Source: Novacetimonas maltaceti (GTDB lineage Bacteria; Pseudomonadota; Alphaproteobacteria; Acetobacterales; Acetobacteraceae). From it: 64,000 bases of DNA. The position numbers and the translations under genes were made by a program. The notes under the pieces were generated by a model. The model saw nothing but the letters and a program-made list of their open reading frames with translations, had not been told where the DNA came from and did not search any database. Below are positions 43,374-52,283 of the stretch, piece after piece. Location: the NCBI RefSeq assembly GCF_002906255.1, contig NZ_POTC01000006.1, positions 1 through 64,000 on the forward strand, written 5' to 3'. Positions within the stretch are counted from its first letter, which is position 1, and every line of letters starts with the position of its first letter.

Positions 43374-44328
43374 CGCCCCGGCGGTCCTGGTCGTTGGCCA
43401 GGGCGGCCTGGGGGACCAGTCCTATAACGACCTTGGCGTTGCGGGATTCCGGCGCGGCCTGCGCCTGAACAACCTGCCGGGCCGGGTGGTGGAGACGGCC
43501 TCCGTCGTGGCCGAAGGCGCGGACATCCTGCAACAGGCCGCCACGTCGGGCGCGGGCCTGGTGGTGGACCTCGAATATTCGCACGGCCCGGTCATGCAGG
43601 ATGTGGCGCCGCTGTTCCCGCGCTGCCATTTCGTCATCCTCAACCAGGTCGTGACGGGCGCGAACATCACCTCCATCATGTTCGAGGAGCACGAGGGCTC
43701 CTACCTTGCCGGCGTGCTGGCCGCGCAGGTGATGCGCGACGGCCATGCGCCGGGCCTGCGCGCGCACCGTGCGCTGGGCGTGATCGGGGGCACGCGTTCG
43801 GTCGGGATCGACAAGTTCATTGCCGGGTTCATCCAGGGCGCGCGCAGCGTGGCCCCGGACATCGCGGTGCGCGTCGCCTATGCCGACAGCTTCAACGACC
43901 CGGCCAAGGGCCTGCAGATGGCCGACGTGATGTACAATGGCGGCGTGGGCATCATCTATGCCGTGGCGGGCGTGACCAGCGTGGGCGTGATCCACGCGGC
44001 GCAGGACAGCGGCCTGTACGCCATCGGCGTGGACCAGGACGAGGACGCGCTGGCGCCGGGCCATGTACTGACCAGTATGCTCAAGCATACCGATGTCGCG
44101 ATCGAACGTATCATCCAGACCTACCATGACGGCGCAATCGCGAACCTTCCTGTCCTGCACATGGGATTGTCCGAAGGGGGTGTGGGCCTGTCGCCCATGG
44201 CATACACCCGCGCGCTGGTCCCGCCCTCCGCCCTTGCGGCGGTGGAGGCCGCGCGCCGCGACATCATCGCGGGCCTGGTGAAGGTGTGGAACGTCGCGAC
44301 CGAAGGATACCCGGAGTTCATGCGATGA
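43267..44328 (+). CDS. BMP-family ABC transporter substrate-binding protein (nucleoside type)
   Basis: 353 residues. Signal peptide (about 1-32), then the basic-membrane-protein/PnrA fold: VLVVGQGGLGDQSYNDLGVAGFRRG, FEEHEGSYLAGVLAAQVM, GVIGGTRSVGIDKFIAGFIQGAR, AVAGVTSVGVIHAAQDSGLYAIGVDQDED. Characterised members bind purine or other nucleosides. No lipobox cysteine, so it is soluble periplasmic. Starts inside the regulator gene; its end overlaps the ATPase gene (ATGA). Confidence 0.88.
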   Translation: MTERYTRRPVLAALALTLATAIPHHGAGAHAAGANDAPAVLVVGQGGLGDQSYNDLGVAGFRRGLRLNNLPGRVVETASVVAEGADILQQAATSGAGLVVDLEYSHGPVMQDVAPLFPRCHFVILNQVVTGANITSIMFEEHEGSYLAGVLAAQVMRDGHAPGLRAHRALGVIGGTRSVGIDKFIAGFIQGARSVAPDIAVRVAYADSFNDPAKGLQMADVMYNGGVGIIYAVAGVTSVGVIHAAQDSGLYAIGVDQDEDALAPGHVLTSMLKHTDVAIERIIQTYHDGAIANLPVLHMGLSEGGVGLSPMAYTRALVPPSALAAVEAARRDIIAGLVKVWNVATEGYPEFMR

Positions 44329-45797
44329 GTACACCCCCGCCACGCATCGCCTTTTGCGGCATCACCCGCGCCTTTGGCAGCCATGTCGCCAATGATGACA
44401 TTTCCATCGCCATCGCGCGCGGTTCGGTCCATGCCTTCCTTGGCGGCAACGGTGCCGGGAAAAGCACGCTGATGCGCATGCTCCAGGGGCTGGAACGCCC
44501 CGATGGCGGCCAGATCCTGCTCGATGGCGCACCCGTCAGCCTGTCGGGCGCGCATGACGCCATCGCGCGCGGCATCGGCATGGTGCACCAGGAATTCAGC
44601 ACCATCCCCGAACTTTCCCTGCTCGACAACCTGATCCTGGGCCATGAACCACGCGCGCGCCTTGGCCGGGTGGACCGCGCCCGCGCCCTGCACGAGGCCG
44701 AGGCCCTGGCGGCGATGGCGGGGATGGAGGTGGACTGGTCCATGCCCACCGCGCACGCGCCGCTGCATGTCCGCCAGGGGGTGGAAATCCTGCGCGTGCT
44801 GTATCGCGGGGCCGATGTCCTGATCCTTGACGAACCCAGCGCCGTGCTGCCGCGCGAACAGATTGCGGGGCTGCTGCGCCTGATGCGCCGCCTGCGTGAC
44901 GAGGGACGGACCCTGATCTTCATCAGCCACAAGCTGGACGAGGTGATGGCCGTGGCCGACCGCGCCAGCATCCTGCGCGATGGCCGCCATGTCGCGACGC
45001 TGGAGCGCGCGGACATGAGCCACGACGCCCTTGTCCGCCACATGACGGGCAGGCCCCCCGTGCCCGCGCGTGTGCCGGGGGCGCAGCGTGGGGAGGTCGT
45101 GCTGTCGGTGCGTGACCTGTCGCTGCGCGACCGGCGTGGGACGCGGCGGGTGGACGGCCTGTCGTTCGACCTGCATGCGGGGGAGATCCTTGGCCTTGGC
45201 GGCGTGCCGGGCGCGGGACAAGACGAGGTGCTGCGCTGTGTCGCGGGCCTGTGCCCGTGCGATGGCGGGCAGATCGCGCTGCGTGGCCGCGCGGTGGAGC
45301 GGCTTTCGACACGGGCGCGGCGTCGCGCGGGCATCGGCTACCTCAGCGCCGAACGCGCGGGCGAGAGCCTGTGCCTTGACGCCAGCCTGCGTGACAACGT
45401 GGTCGCCGGGCGGCACGACGCCATGCCGTTTGCCGCATGGGGCCTGCGACGCGATGCGGCGATCACGGGGCATACGCGCGCGCTGCTGGACCGTTTTGGC
45501 GTGCGCCGCGCGACCGACCTGCTGGCGTCGGGGCGGCTGTCGGGTGGCAACCAGCAGCGCGTGGCCATGGCGCGCGAACTCGACGCGCGGCCCTGCGTGC
45601 TGCTGGTGGCGCAGCCGACGCGCGGCGTGGACCTGGAGGGGATCGACGTCATCCACCACCGGATCGTGGAATTCGCGGCCGCCGGCGGGGCCGTGCTGCT
45701 GGTGTCGGAGGAAGAGGACGAACTGCGCACCCTGTCCACCCGCCTTCTGGCGCTGGGGGCGGTGGTCACGGATGGCGGCATCGGGGGGCACGCGTGA
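44325..45797 (+). CDS. ABC transporter ATPase with two nucleotide-binding domains (nucleoside/sugar type)
   Basis: 490 residues. NBD1 (about 1-245): Walker A GGNGAGKST, Walker B VLILDEPSAVL, H-loop FISHKL. Its ABC signature is lost: where relatives have LSVG, this protein reads HAPLHVRQGVEIL. NBD2 (about 255-490): degenerate Walker A GVPGAGQDEV (usual for the class), good signature LSGGNQQRVAMAREL, Walker B LLVAQPTRGVDLE. Energises the BMP-dependent uptake system with the two permeases downstream. Start overlaps the binding-protein stop by 4 bases. Confidence 0.9.
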   Translation: MSTPPPRIAFCGITRAFGSHVANDDISIAIARGSVHAFLGGNGAGKSTLMRMLQGLERPDGGQILLDGAPVSLSGAHDAIARGIGMVHQEFSTIPELSLLDNLILGHEPRARLGRVDRARALHEAEALAAMAGMEVDWSMPTAHAPLHVRQGVEILRVLYRGADVLILDEPSAVLPREQIAGLLRLMRRLRDEGRTLIFISHKLDEVMAVADRASILRDGRHVATLERADMSHDALVRHMTGRPPVPARVPGAQRGEVVLSVRDLSLRDRRGTRRVDGLSFDLHAGEILGLGGVPGAGQDEVLRCVAGLCPCDGGQIALRGRAVERLSTRARRRAGIGYLSAERAGESLCLDASLRDNVVAGRHDAMPFAAWGLRRDAAITGHTRALLDRFGVRRATDLLASGRLSGGNQQRVAMARELDARPCVLLVAQPTRGVDLEGIDVIHHRIVEFAAAGGAVLLVSEEEDELRTLSTRLLALGAVVTDGGIGGHA

Positions 45798-46864
45798 TGG
45801 AGGTCCACCCGCAGGCGGCATTGCCGCACACGCCCCGCCGCGACCTGCTGCGTGGCCTTGGCGCCCGCCTTGCGCCGCATGCCTTCCCGGTGGTGGGCGC
45901 GCTGGTGTGCGCGGGATGCGTCCTCGCACTGTGCGGGTTCAACCCGTTCATGGTGGGCGCGCTGATCGTGCGTGCGGGCATGGGCGACATGGCGGCGCTG
46001 GCGCAGACGCTCAACGCCACCACGCCGCTGGTCCTGACGGGGGTCGCCACGGCCATTTCCTTTCGCAGCGGCATCTTCAACACCGGGGTGGAGGGATGTT
46101 TTGTACTGGGCGGTCTGGCGGCGGCGGTGATCGCGCCGTCCTGCGCGGGGCTGCCGCATGTGCTGGCCGTTGCCGTGCCCGCCTGTGGCGGCATCGCGGC
46201 CGGGGCGGCGTGGATGGCGCTGTCGGCGGCACTGGTGGTGGGGCTGGGGCTGGATGATGTCGTCGCGACGCTGATGCTCAATTTCGTCGCCCTCGACCTT
46301 GCGGCGTGGCTGGTGGAATATTTCTTCCTCGCGCCCGGCGCGGCCAATTCCGCCACCGCCATGATCCCGCAGGCCAGCCACATGCCCGACATCGTCGCGC
46401 ACGGGCTGAACCTTTCCTTTGCCGTCGCGCTGGTGGTGGCGGTGGGCTACGGGCTGTGGTGCCGCCATACGGTGCTGGGATACGCCACGCGCATCGTCGG
46501 CATGAACCGCCGCTTCGCCACCGCCTGCGGGTTCGACGTGCGGCGCGTGCTGGTGTCGGCCATGCTGCTCAGCGGGGCGGTGGGCGGGCTGGCGGGCGGG
46601 CTGCACACGCTGGGCAATGTCCACCGCTATGTCGCGGGGTTTTCGGCGGAATACGGCTTCCTTGGCCTGACGGTCGCGATCCTTGGGGCGAACCGCGCGC
46701 CGGGCATCATCGCGGCGGCGGCGCTGCTGGGGCTGCTGGTGGTGTCGGGCATCGGCATCCAGCTGATTTCCGCCGTGCCGGAAGAAGTCACCCAACTGCT
46801 GGAGGCGACGCTGATCATCTTCGCCTCCGCCCGGTGGCGGCGCCATGGGGGGACGGGACGATGA
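45797..46864 (+). CDS. ABC transporter permease 1 (BMP-dependent nucleoside type)
   Basis: 355 residues, about nine hydrophobic helices; branched-chain/ribose-type permease fold. Typical blocks: TTPLVLTGVATAISFRSGIFNTGVEG, LDDVVATLMLNFVALDLAAWLVEYF, VGMNRRFATACGFDVRRVLV, FLGLTVAILGANRAPGII. Its ATG overlaps the ATPase stop (TGATG). Confidence 0.9.
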   Translation: MEVHPQAALPHTPRRDLLRGLGARLAPHAFPVVGALVCAGCVLALCGFNPFMVGALIVRAGMGDMAALAQTLNATTPLVLTGVATAISFRSGIFNTGVEGCFVLGGLAAAVIAPSCAGLPHVLAVAVPACGGIAAGAAWMALSAALVVGLGLDDVVATLMLNFVALDLAAWLVEYFFLAPGAANSATAMIPQASHMPDIVAHGLNLSFAVALVVAVGYGLWCRHTVLGYATRIVGMNRRFATACGFDVRRVLVSAMLLSGAVGGLAGGLHTLGNVHRYVAGFSAEYGFLGLTVAILGANRAPGIIAAAALLGLLVVSGIGIQLISAVPEEVTQLLEATLIIFASARWRRHGGTGR

Positions 46865-47733
46865 GCGTGCCGACCTTCATCGGTGACTGCCTGTCACAGA
46901 CGACGCCGCTGCTGCTGGCCGCGCTGGGCGGGGCGTTCAGCCGCCGCGCGGGGCTGGTGAACGTGGGGCTGGATGCGTTCATCCTGCTGGGCGCGCTGGT
47001 GGCGGCGGTCGTGGCGCGGGCCACGGGGTCGGCCATGGCCGGGCTGGTGCTGGCGGCGGCGGCGGGAAGTGCCGGCGCATGCCTGATGGCGGCGGTGGTG
47101 TCCGTGCTGCGCACCAATCCCATCGTCACCGGCCTTGGCTTCAACCTGCTGTCGCATGCCTTCTGCCGCCTGGTGGTCAAGGCCGCGTTCGGCGTGTCGG
47201 GCCTGCTGATGGTGGCCCCGGCAGCCCGCCTCGCCCCGCTGCCGCTGCCCGTGCCGCTGCACCTCGACATCCTCGCCTTCGCGGCATGGGGGTGCGTGTT
47301 CGCGATGGACTGGTTCTTCCGCCACCACTGGCTGGGCCTGCACCTGCGCGCGGCGGGCGCGGCCCCGGCCATGGCGCGCGCGGTGGGCATTTCCGCACGC
47401 CGGATGCTGTTTGCCGGCATGGCCGTGGCCGGCGCGCTGTGCGGGCTTGGCGGGGCGGACCTTTCGCTGGGCATCGTCGGCGCCTTCAGCGACGACATCT
47501 CCGCCGGGCGGGGATACGTGGCGCTGGCGGCCTTTTACGTGGGGCGTGACCATCCGTGGCCCACCGCCCTTGTCTGCCTTGTGCTGGGCGTGGCCGCGCA
47601 TCTGGCGACCGATGCGCAGGTGATCGGGCTGCCGGTCTCCATCGCCCAGGCTTTTCCCTATGTCGCGGTGCTGGTCCTGATGTGCCTGCAGCAGGTCCGC
47701 GCACGCCGCATGAATGGAGGTTTCGCGTCATGA
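46861..47733 (+). CDS. ABC transporter permease 2 (BMP-dependent nucleoside type)
   Basis: 290 residues, hydrophobic, paired with the preceding permease. Blocks: TTPLLLAALGGAFSRRAGLVNVGLDA, RTNPIVTGLGFNLLSHAF, GLHLRAAGAAPAMARAVGISARRM, AGRGYVALAAFYVGRDHP. Start overlaps permease 1 by 4 bases (ATGA) and its end overlaps the hydrolase gene the same way. Confidence 0.9.
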   Translation: MSVPTFIGDCLSQTTPLLLAALGGAFSRRAGLVNVGLDAFILLGALVAAVVARATGSAMAGLVLAAAAGSAGACLMAAVVSVLRTNPIVTGLGFNLLSHAFCRLVVKAAFGVSGLLMVAPAARLAPLPLPVPLHLDILAFAAWGCVFAMDWFFRHHWLGLHLRAAGAAPAMARAVGISARRMLFAGMAVAGALCGLGGADLSLGIVGAFSDDISAGRGYVALAAFYVGRDHPWPTALVCLVLGVAAHLATDAQVIGLPVSIAQAFPYVAVLVLMCLQQVRARRMNGGFAS

Positions 47734-48290
47734 CGTCCCGATCCCGGACAGCGCTGGTGCTGGTCGATGTCATCAATTCGTTCTTCGATCCCGAAGAACC
47801 CAACTGCTACCCCGCGGCGGGGCAGGTGCTCGCGCCGATCGCGACCCTGCTGGCGGCGGCGCGCGCGTCGGGCACGCTGGTGGTCCACGCGGTGGAGCGC
47901 CACCGCCCCGACCTGCATGATTTCGAGTGGGGGAAGCTGCCGGTCCACCATATCGAGGGGTCGGACGCCTGCGGCTTCGTCGCGGGCTTTGAACCCCTGC
48001 CGGGCGAGCCCGTGGTGGCCAAGCGCCGCTACAGCGCGTTCTTCGCCACCGACATGGCGCTGATGCTGCATGAACAGGGGATCGGGCGGCTGGTCATCGT
48101 GGGGGTGAAGACCAACTGCTGCATCCGCGCGACGGTGCAGGACGCGTTCGCCAACGGGTTCGAACCGATTGTCGTGCGCGAGGCGACCAATTCCAACCGC
48201 CCCCACCTGGCCGAGGCGTCGCTGGAGGATATCGAACGCTATTTCGGCAGGGTCGTCCCGCTTGAGGACGGGGTCATGGCCCTGTCATGA
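47730..48290 (+). CDS. Isochorismatase-fold cysteine hydrolase
   Basis: 186 residues. Catalytic triad visible: D in ALVLVDVINSFFD, K in VVAKRRYSAF, C in VGVKTNCCIRATVQDA (with cis-peptide region). Members include nicotinamidase, RutB ureidoacrylate hydrolase, N-carbamoylsarcosine amidase and biuret hydrolase. In this operon a role in opening or deamidating a base-derived amide or carbamoyl group is plausible. Overlaps both neighbours by 4 bases. Confidence 0.85.
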   Translation: MTSRSRTALVLVDVINSFFDPEEPNCYPAAGQVLAPIATLLAAARASGTLVVHAVERHRPDLHDFEWGKLPVHHIEGSDACGFVAGFEPLPGEPVVAKRRYSAFFATDMALMLHEQGIGRLVIVGVKTNCCIRATVQDAFANGFEPIVVREATNSNRPHLAEASLEDIERYFGRVVPLEDGVMALS

Positions 48291-49177
48291 GCGGCGTTGC
48301 GATCCTTGGCTATGCCAGCATGGACCATGTGCTGGCGCTGGAGGGGCCGCCCGCGCTGGGCCGCACGACGCACGTCACGCGCCGCGACGCGGCCGCGTGG
48401 GGGCGTCCGGGGGGCGCGCCGTATTTCGTCGCCCGCGCCATGGCCGCCGCCGGCGTGCCCCACCCCGCGCCCGTCAGCTGGATCGGCGATGACGCGGACG
48501 GCACGGCCTATCGCGCGGCGGTGGCGCGCTGTGGCGCGGATGACCGCGGGCTTGCGGTCATTGCGGGCGGGCGCACGCCGCTGACGATGATGGTGTACGA
48601 CCCCACGGGCGAATGCATGTGCCTGTATGACGCGCTGGAACATGATGCGCGCGCGCCCATCGTGACCCCGGCGCAGGCGGACCTGATCGCCACGGCGCGG
48701 TGCGTGTGCCTGACGGTGGCGCCGGCGCAGGCCACGCGCGCCGCACTGGCGCTGTGCGCGGACACGGCGCGCGTGGCGTGGGTGGCCAAGCACGATGTCC
48801 GCGCCCTGCCCGATGACCTGCTGCGCGCGGTGGCGGGACGGGCGGACATCATCTTCTTTTCCGAAACCGAAGGCCCGCTGGTGCGCGACGCGCTGGCGGC
48901 GGCGGCCCCGCGTGCGGGCCGCATGCTGGTGGAAACCCATGGCCCGCGCGGGGCCGTGCTGGAAACGGCGGACGGGCGCACCGCGCGCCCGCCGGTCGCG
49001 GCCCTGCGGGTGGATGACCCGTGCGGGGCGGGCGACACGCTGGCGGGGGGGATGCTGGCGCACCTGCTGGCGCACCCGCACGACCCGCCGGGCGCGCTGG
49101 ACGCGGGGATCGGCGCCGCATTCGCATTACTGAGATCACGACAGAAAGAAAGCAGGGACGAACCGTTCAATGGCTGA
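48287..49177 (+). CDS. PfkB-family sugar/nucleoside kinase
   Basis: 296 residues. N-terminal ILGYASMDHVLALEGPPALG and GGAPYFVARAMAAAGV (substrate-binding GG) and C-terminal ATP/anion hole DPCGAGDTLAGGMLA with catalytic D. Family phosphorylates ribose, pseudouridine, adenosine, fructose derivatives. In this context it may phosphorylate the sugar released by the phosphorylase or the imported nucleoside. Overlaps the next gene by 8 bases. Confidence 0.87.
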   Translation: MSGVAILGYASMDHVLALEGPPALGRTTHVTRRDAAAWGRPGGAPYFVARAMAAAGVPHPAPVSWIGDDADGTAYRAAVARCGADDRGLAVIAGGRTPLTMMVYDPTGECMCLYDALEHDARAPIVTPAQADLIATARCVCLTVAPAQATRAALALCADTARVAWVAKHDVRALPDDLLRAVAGRADIIFFSETEGPLVRDALAAAAPRAGRMLVETHGPRGAVLETADGRTARPPVAALRVDDPCGAGDTLAGGMLAHLLAHPHDPPGALDAGIGAAFALLRSRQKESRDEPFNG

Positions 49178-49943
49178 GAACATTCCAGAAAAAAGCGCGT
49201 GGTATATCGGCGCGACCCCGCGTGACGTGGGCGATGTCGCGATCCTGATCGGCGATCCCGCGCGCGTGGAGCGCATTGCCACCCACCTTGACGACGTGCA
49301 CCGCGTGCCGGTCAACCGGGGGCTGCAGACCATCACCGGCACGCGGGCGGGCACGCGCATCACCGCCACCGCATTCGGCATGGGCGCGCCCATCGCCGCC
49401 GTCGTGCTGGAGGAACTGCGTGCGCTGGGGGTGCATACCTTCGTGCGCATCGGCACCGCCATGGCCGCCGGCGCGGTGCAGCTGGGCGATTTCGTGCTGG
49501 CCGAAGCCGCGCTGCGGCGCGAGGGCACGTCCGACAGCTATGCCCCGCCCGGATACCCGGCGGTGTCGGACACGACGCTCAATGCCGCCATCACCGATAC
49601 CCTGCACGCGCAGTCCACGCGCCGCCACCATACCGGCGTGTTCGCCAGCTATGACGGGTTCTATTCCCAGATGTTCGCCCTGCCGGGATCGCGCAGCCGC
49701 GTGCGCGAGGAGCTGCTTGACGATATCGCGCGCTTTGGCCTGATCGCGGCCGACATGGAAACCTCCGCCCTGCTGGTGGCGGGGCGGATGCTGGGCGCGC
49801 GCACCTCCAGCCTGTGCGTCGCGACCGTCGATCCCGTCAGCCAGGAGAAGCTCGACGCCGGGCGCATGGCTGCGGCGGAACATGACCTGTTCGAGGCGGC
49901 GATCAACGCGCTGTGCCATCCCACGCTCAAGGAAACACGATAA
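49170..49943 (+). CDS. Nucleoside phosphorylase (uridine phosphorylase-like, PNP/UDP family)
   Basis: 257 residues. Motifs of the trimeric/hexameric NP-I family: AILIGDPARVERIA (phosphate site), GLQTITGTRAGTRITATAFGMGAPIAAVVLEEL, VRIGTAMAAGAVQLGDFVLA, and the ribose-binding IAADMETSALLVAGRMLGA. Closest in pattern to uridine phosphorylase. It would split the imported nucleoside into base and (deoxy)ribose-1-phosphate. Confidence 0.88.
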   Translation: MAENIPEKSAWYIGATPRDVGDVAILIGDPARVERIATHLDDVHRVPVNRGLQTITGTRAGTRITATAFGMGAPIAAVVLEELRALGVHTFVRIGTAMAAGAVQLGDFVLAEAALRREGTSDSYAPPGYPAVSDTTLNAAITDTLHAQSTRRHHTGVFASYDGFYSQMFALPGSRSRVREELLDDIARFGLIAADMETSALLVAGRMLGARTSSLCVATVDPVSQEKLDAGRMAAAEHDLFEAAINALCHPTLKETR

Positions 49944-50710
49944 TGACCGATATCATCGAGGAATATTTCGACGTCCTGATCGCGCGCCTGGGCCGTGTGC
50001 GCGACACGCAGGCCGAGAACATCCGCGCGGCGGCGAAGCTGTGCGCGCGCAGCATCGCGCGCGACAAGCTGGTCTTCACCTTCGGCACCGGCCATGGCGC
50101 CCTGCCCGCGATCGAGACGTTCCCGCGCACCGGCACGGTGGCGGGTTTCCGCCCCATCGTCGAAAGCAGCATGATCTCCTTCCACCATGTGCTGGGCGAC
50201 CAGGGCGCGCGGCAGTACCGCTTCATCCATGCGGTGGAAGGCTATGGCAAGGCGATCCTGTCGGCGCATCACCTCGATGCGGAAGACACGCTGATCCTGT
50301 TTTCACATTCGGGCATCAATGCCGTCATCCTCGACATGGCGCTGCAGGCGAAGGCGCTGGGCATGAAGGTCATCGCGGTGACGTCGCTGCCGCATTCCTC
50401 CACCACCGCGTCGCGCCATTCCAGCGGGCAGCGCCTGTTCGAGGTCGCGGACGTGGTGATCGACACCGGCGTGCCAAAGGCCGACGCCAGCCTGAAGATC
50501 GCGGGGCTGGAGGCGCCGGTGGGGGCCAGTTCGACCTCCATCACCATCGCGATCGCGCATGCCATCGTGTCCGCCACGGCGCAGGAACTCGTGGCGCAGG
50601 GGATCACCCCGCGCGTCATGATCAACCCGAACACGGAACACAAGGAAGCCGCGAACCGCCACAACGACGAAAATTACGCCGATATGTGGCGTCGCCTGCG
50701 CGCACGCTGA
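49943..50710 (+). CDS. SIS-domain sugar-phosphate isomerase/binding protein
   Basis: 255 residues, single SIS domain spanning most of the protein: LVFTFGTGHGALPAIETFPRTG, LILFSHSGINAVILDMALQAKALGMKVIAVTS, GASSTSITIAIAHAIV. Resembles uncharacterised sugar isomerase domain proteins (UPF0309 type) often next to sugar transporters. Expected to interconvert an aldose/ketose phosphate from the nucleoside sugar. Start ATG shares one base with the phosphorylase stop codon. Confidence 0.83.
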   Translation: MTDIIEEYFDVLIARLGRVRDTQAENIRAAAKLCARSIARDKLVFTFGTGHGALPAIETFPRTGTVAGFRPIVESSMISFHHVLGDQGARQYRFIHAVEGYGKAILSAHHLDAEDTLILFSHSGINAVILDMALQAKALGMKVIAVTSLPHSSTTASRHSSGQRLFEVADVVIDTGVPKADASLKIAGLEAPVGASSTSITIAIAHAIVSATAQELVAQGITPRVMINPNTEHKEAANRHNDENYADMWRRLRAR

Positions 50711-50727
50711 ACAGGACGGGCATCATC

Positions 50728-52203
50728 ATGGACATCACCGACAACACACGCCCCCTGTTCATCGGCGGGCAATGGGTCGCGCCGCAGGGCGGTACGTACC
50801 GACCGGTCATCGACCCGGCGACGGGACAGGCGATCGGCCGGACGGCCATTGCCGATGGCGTGGACGTGGAACACGCGGTGGCTGCGGCGCACGCGGCCTT
50901 TCCCGCATGGTCACGCGCCATGCCCGATGCGCGCGCGGCCATCATGCGGCGCGCGGCAGACCTGATCGAACAGCGCGTCGACCACATCGCCACCGCCCTG
51001 ACGCGCGAACAGGGCAAGCCGGTTCCCGATTCGCGCAAGGAGATCCTGTTTGGCGCCGAGGTCCTGCGCTATTACGCGGAGGAAGGGCGGCGCATGGGCG
51101 GCACGCTGCGCCCGTCGGTGCGGCCCGACATCCGCAGCATCGTCTCCTCCGGTCCGGTGGGCGTGGTTGCGGCCATTGTCCCATGGAACTATCCCGTGGA
51201 CCTGTATGCATGGAAAATCGCCCCGGCGCTAGCCGCCGGATGCACCATGGTGGTCAAGCCGCCCCCCGAAACCCCGTTCGCCATCGCCGCCGTCATCGAC
51301 TGCCTGACCGAGGCGGGGCTGCCGGCGGGGGTGCTCAACGACATTCCGGGCGACGGGCCGGATGTGGGGGCCGCGCTGTCGGCGCATCCGGGCATCAGCC
51401 TGATTTCCGCCACCGCGTCGGTCCCGGCGGGGCAGGCGATCATGCGCGCGGCGGCAGGCAACCTAAAGCGCGTGGCGCTGGAACTGGGCGGGCAGTGCCC
51501 GTTCGTGGTGCTTGACGACGCGGATATCGAGGACGCGGCCGCCGCCGCCGCACGGCGCAGTTTTTCCAACATGGGGCAGATCTGCATCGCGGTGAACCGC
51601 ATCCTGGTCGCGCGCAGCGTGCAGGACCGCTTTGTCGAGGCGCTGGTGGCCATCACGTCGGCCATCCGTCCGGGGCCGGGCATCGAACCCGGCGTCACCT
51701 ATGGCCCGGTGATGAACGACAGCGTGCGCGAACGCGCGGACCTGCATGTGCGCGACGCCGTGGACCGGGGGGCAAGGCTGCTGTGCGGGGGGCATGCGCT
51801 GCATGACGGCGTGCCCGAAGGCGGGTTCTATTACAGTCCCGCCGTCCTGACGGACGTGCCGGCCGACGCGCTGGCGATGACGCACGAGACGTTCGGCCCG
51901 GTCGCGGCCATCCATGCGTTCGACACCGATGCGCAGGCGCTGTCGCTGGCCAATGCCCTGCCCTTTGGCCTGGCGGCCTATGTCTACAGCCGCGACCTGG
52001 AGCGGGCATGGGGCCTGGCCGATCATATCGAGGCCGGGGGCATCGGCATCAATGTCAATGACGTCAGCGAACTCCAGGCCCCCTTTGGCGGCTGGAAGAT
52101 GAGCGGGCACGGGCGCGAACTCGGCCCCGAGGGGCTGGCGCTGTACCGCGAGAGCCGACACATCCGCATGCGGGTCCGCCCGCCTGCCCTCCCGCCCGGA
52201 TAG
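50728..52203 (+). CDS. Aldehyde dehydrogenase of the nucleoside-type operon
   Basis: 491 residues, ALDH superfamily: LFIGGQWVAPQGG, GPVGVVAAIVPWNYPVDLYAWKIAPALAAG, LELGGQCPFVVLDDAD (base E), catalytic C in NMGQICIAVNRIL, HETFGPVAAIHAF, FGGWKMSGHGRELG. Likely oxidises a small aldehyde made from the sugar (for instance glycolaldehyde or a semialdehyde). 17 bases after the SIS gene; last gene of the operon. Confidence 0.87.
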   Translation: MDITDNTRPLFIGGQWVAPQGGTYRPVIDPATGQAIGRTAIADGVDVEHAVAAAHAAFPAWSRAMPDARAAIMRRAADLIEQRVDHIATALTREQGKPVPDSRKEILFGAEVLRYYAEEGRRMGGTLRPSVRPDIRSIVSSGPVGVVAAIVPWNYPVDLYAWKIAPALAAGCTMVVKPPPETPFAIAAVIDCLTEAGLPAGVLNDIPGDGPDVGAALSAHPGISLISATASVPAGQAIMRAAAGNLKRVALELGGQCPFVVLDDADIEDAAAAAARRSFSNMGQICIAVNRILVARSVQDRFVEALVAITSAIRPGPGIEPGVTYGPVMNDSVRERADLHVRDAVDRGARLLCGGHALHDGVPEGGFYYSPAVLTDVPADALAMTHETFGPVAAIHAFDTDAQALSLANALPFGLAAYVYSRDLERAWGLADHIEAGGIGINVNDVSELQAPFGGWKMSGHGRELGPEGLALYRESRHIRMRVRPPALPPG

Positions 52204-52283
52204 GCGGGGGACGTGCGCCTTTAACGCGCTCTTTTTGTTGCGTTATCGTAATGTTTTAACATCTCACGCAAGGGGACCAAGTC

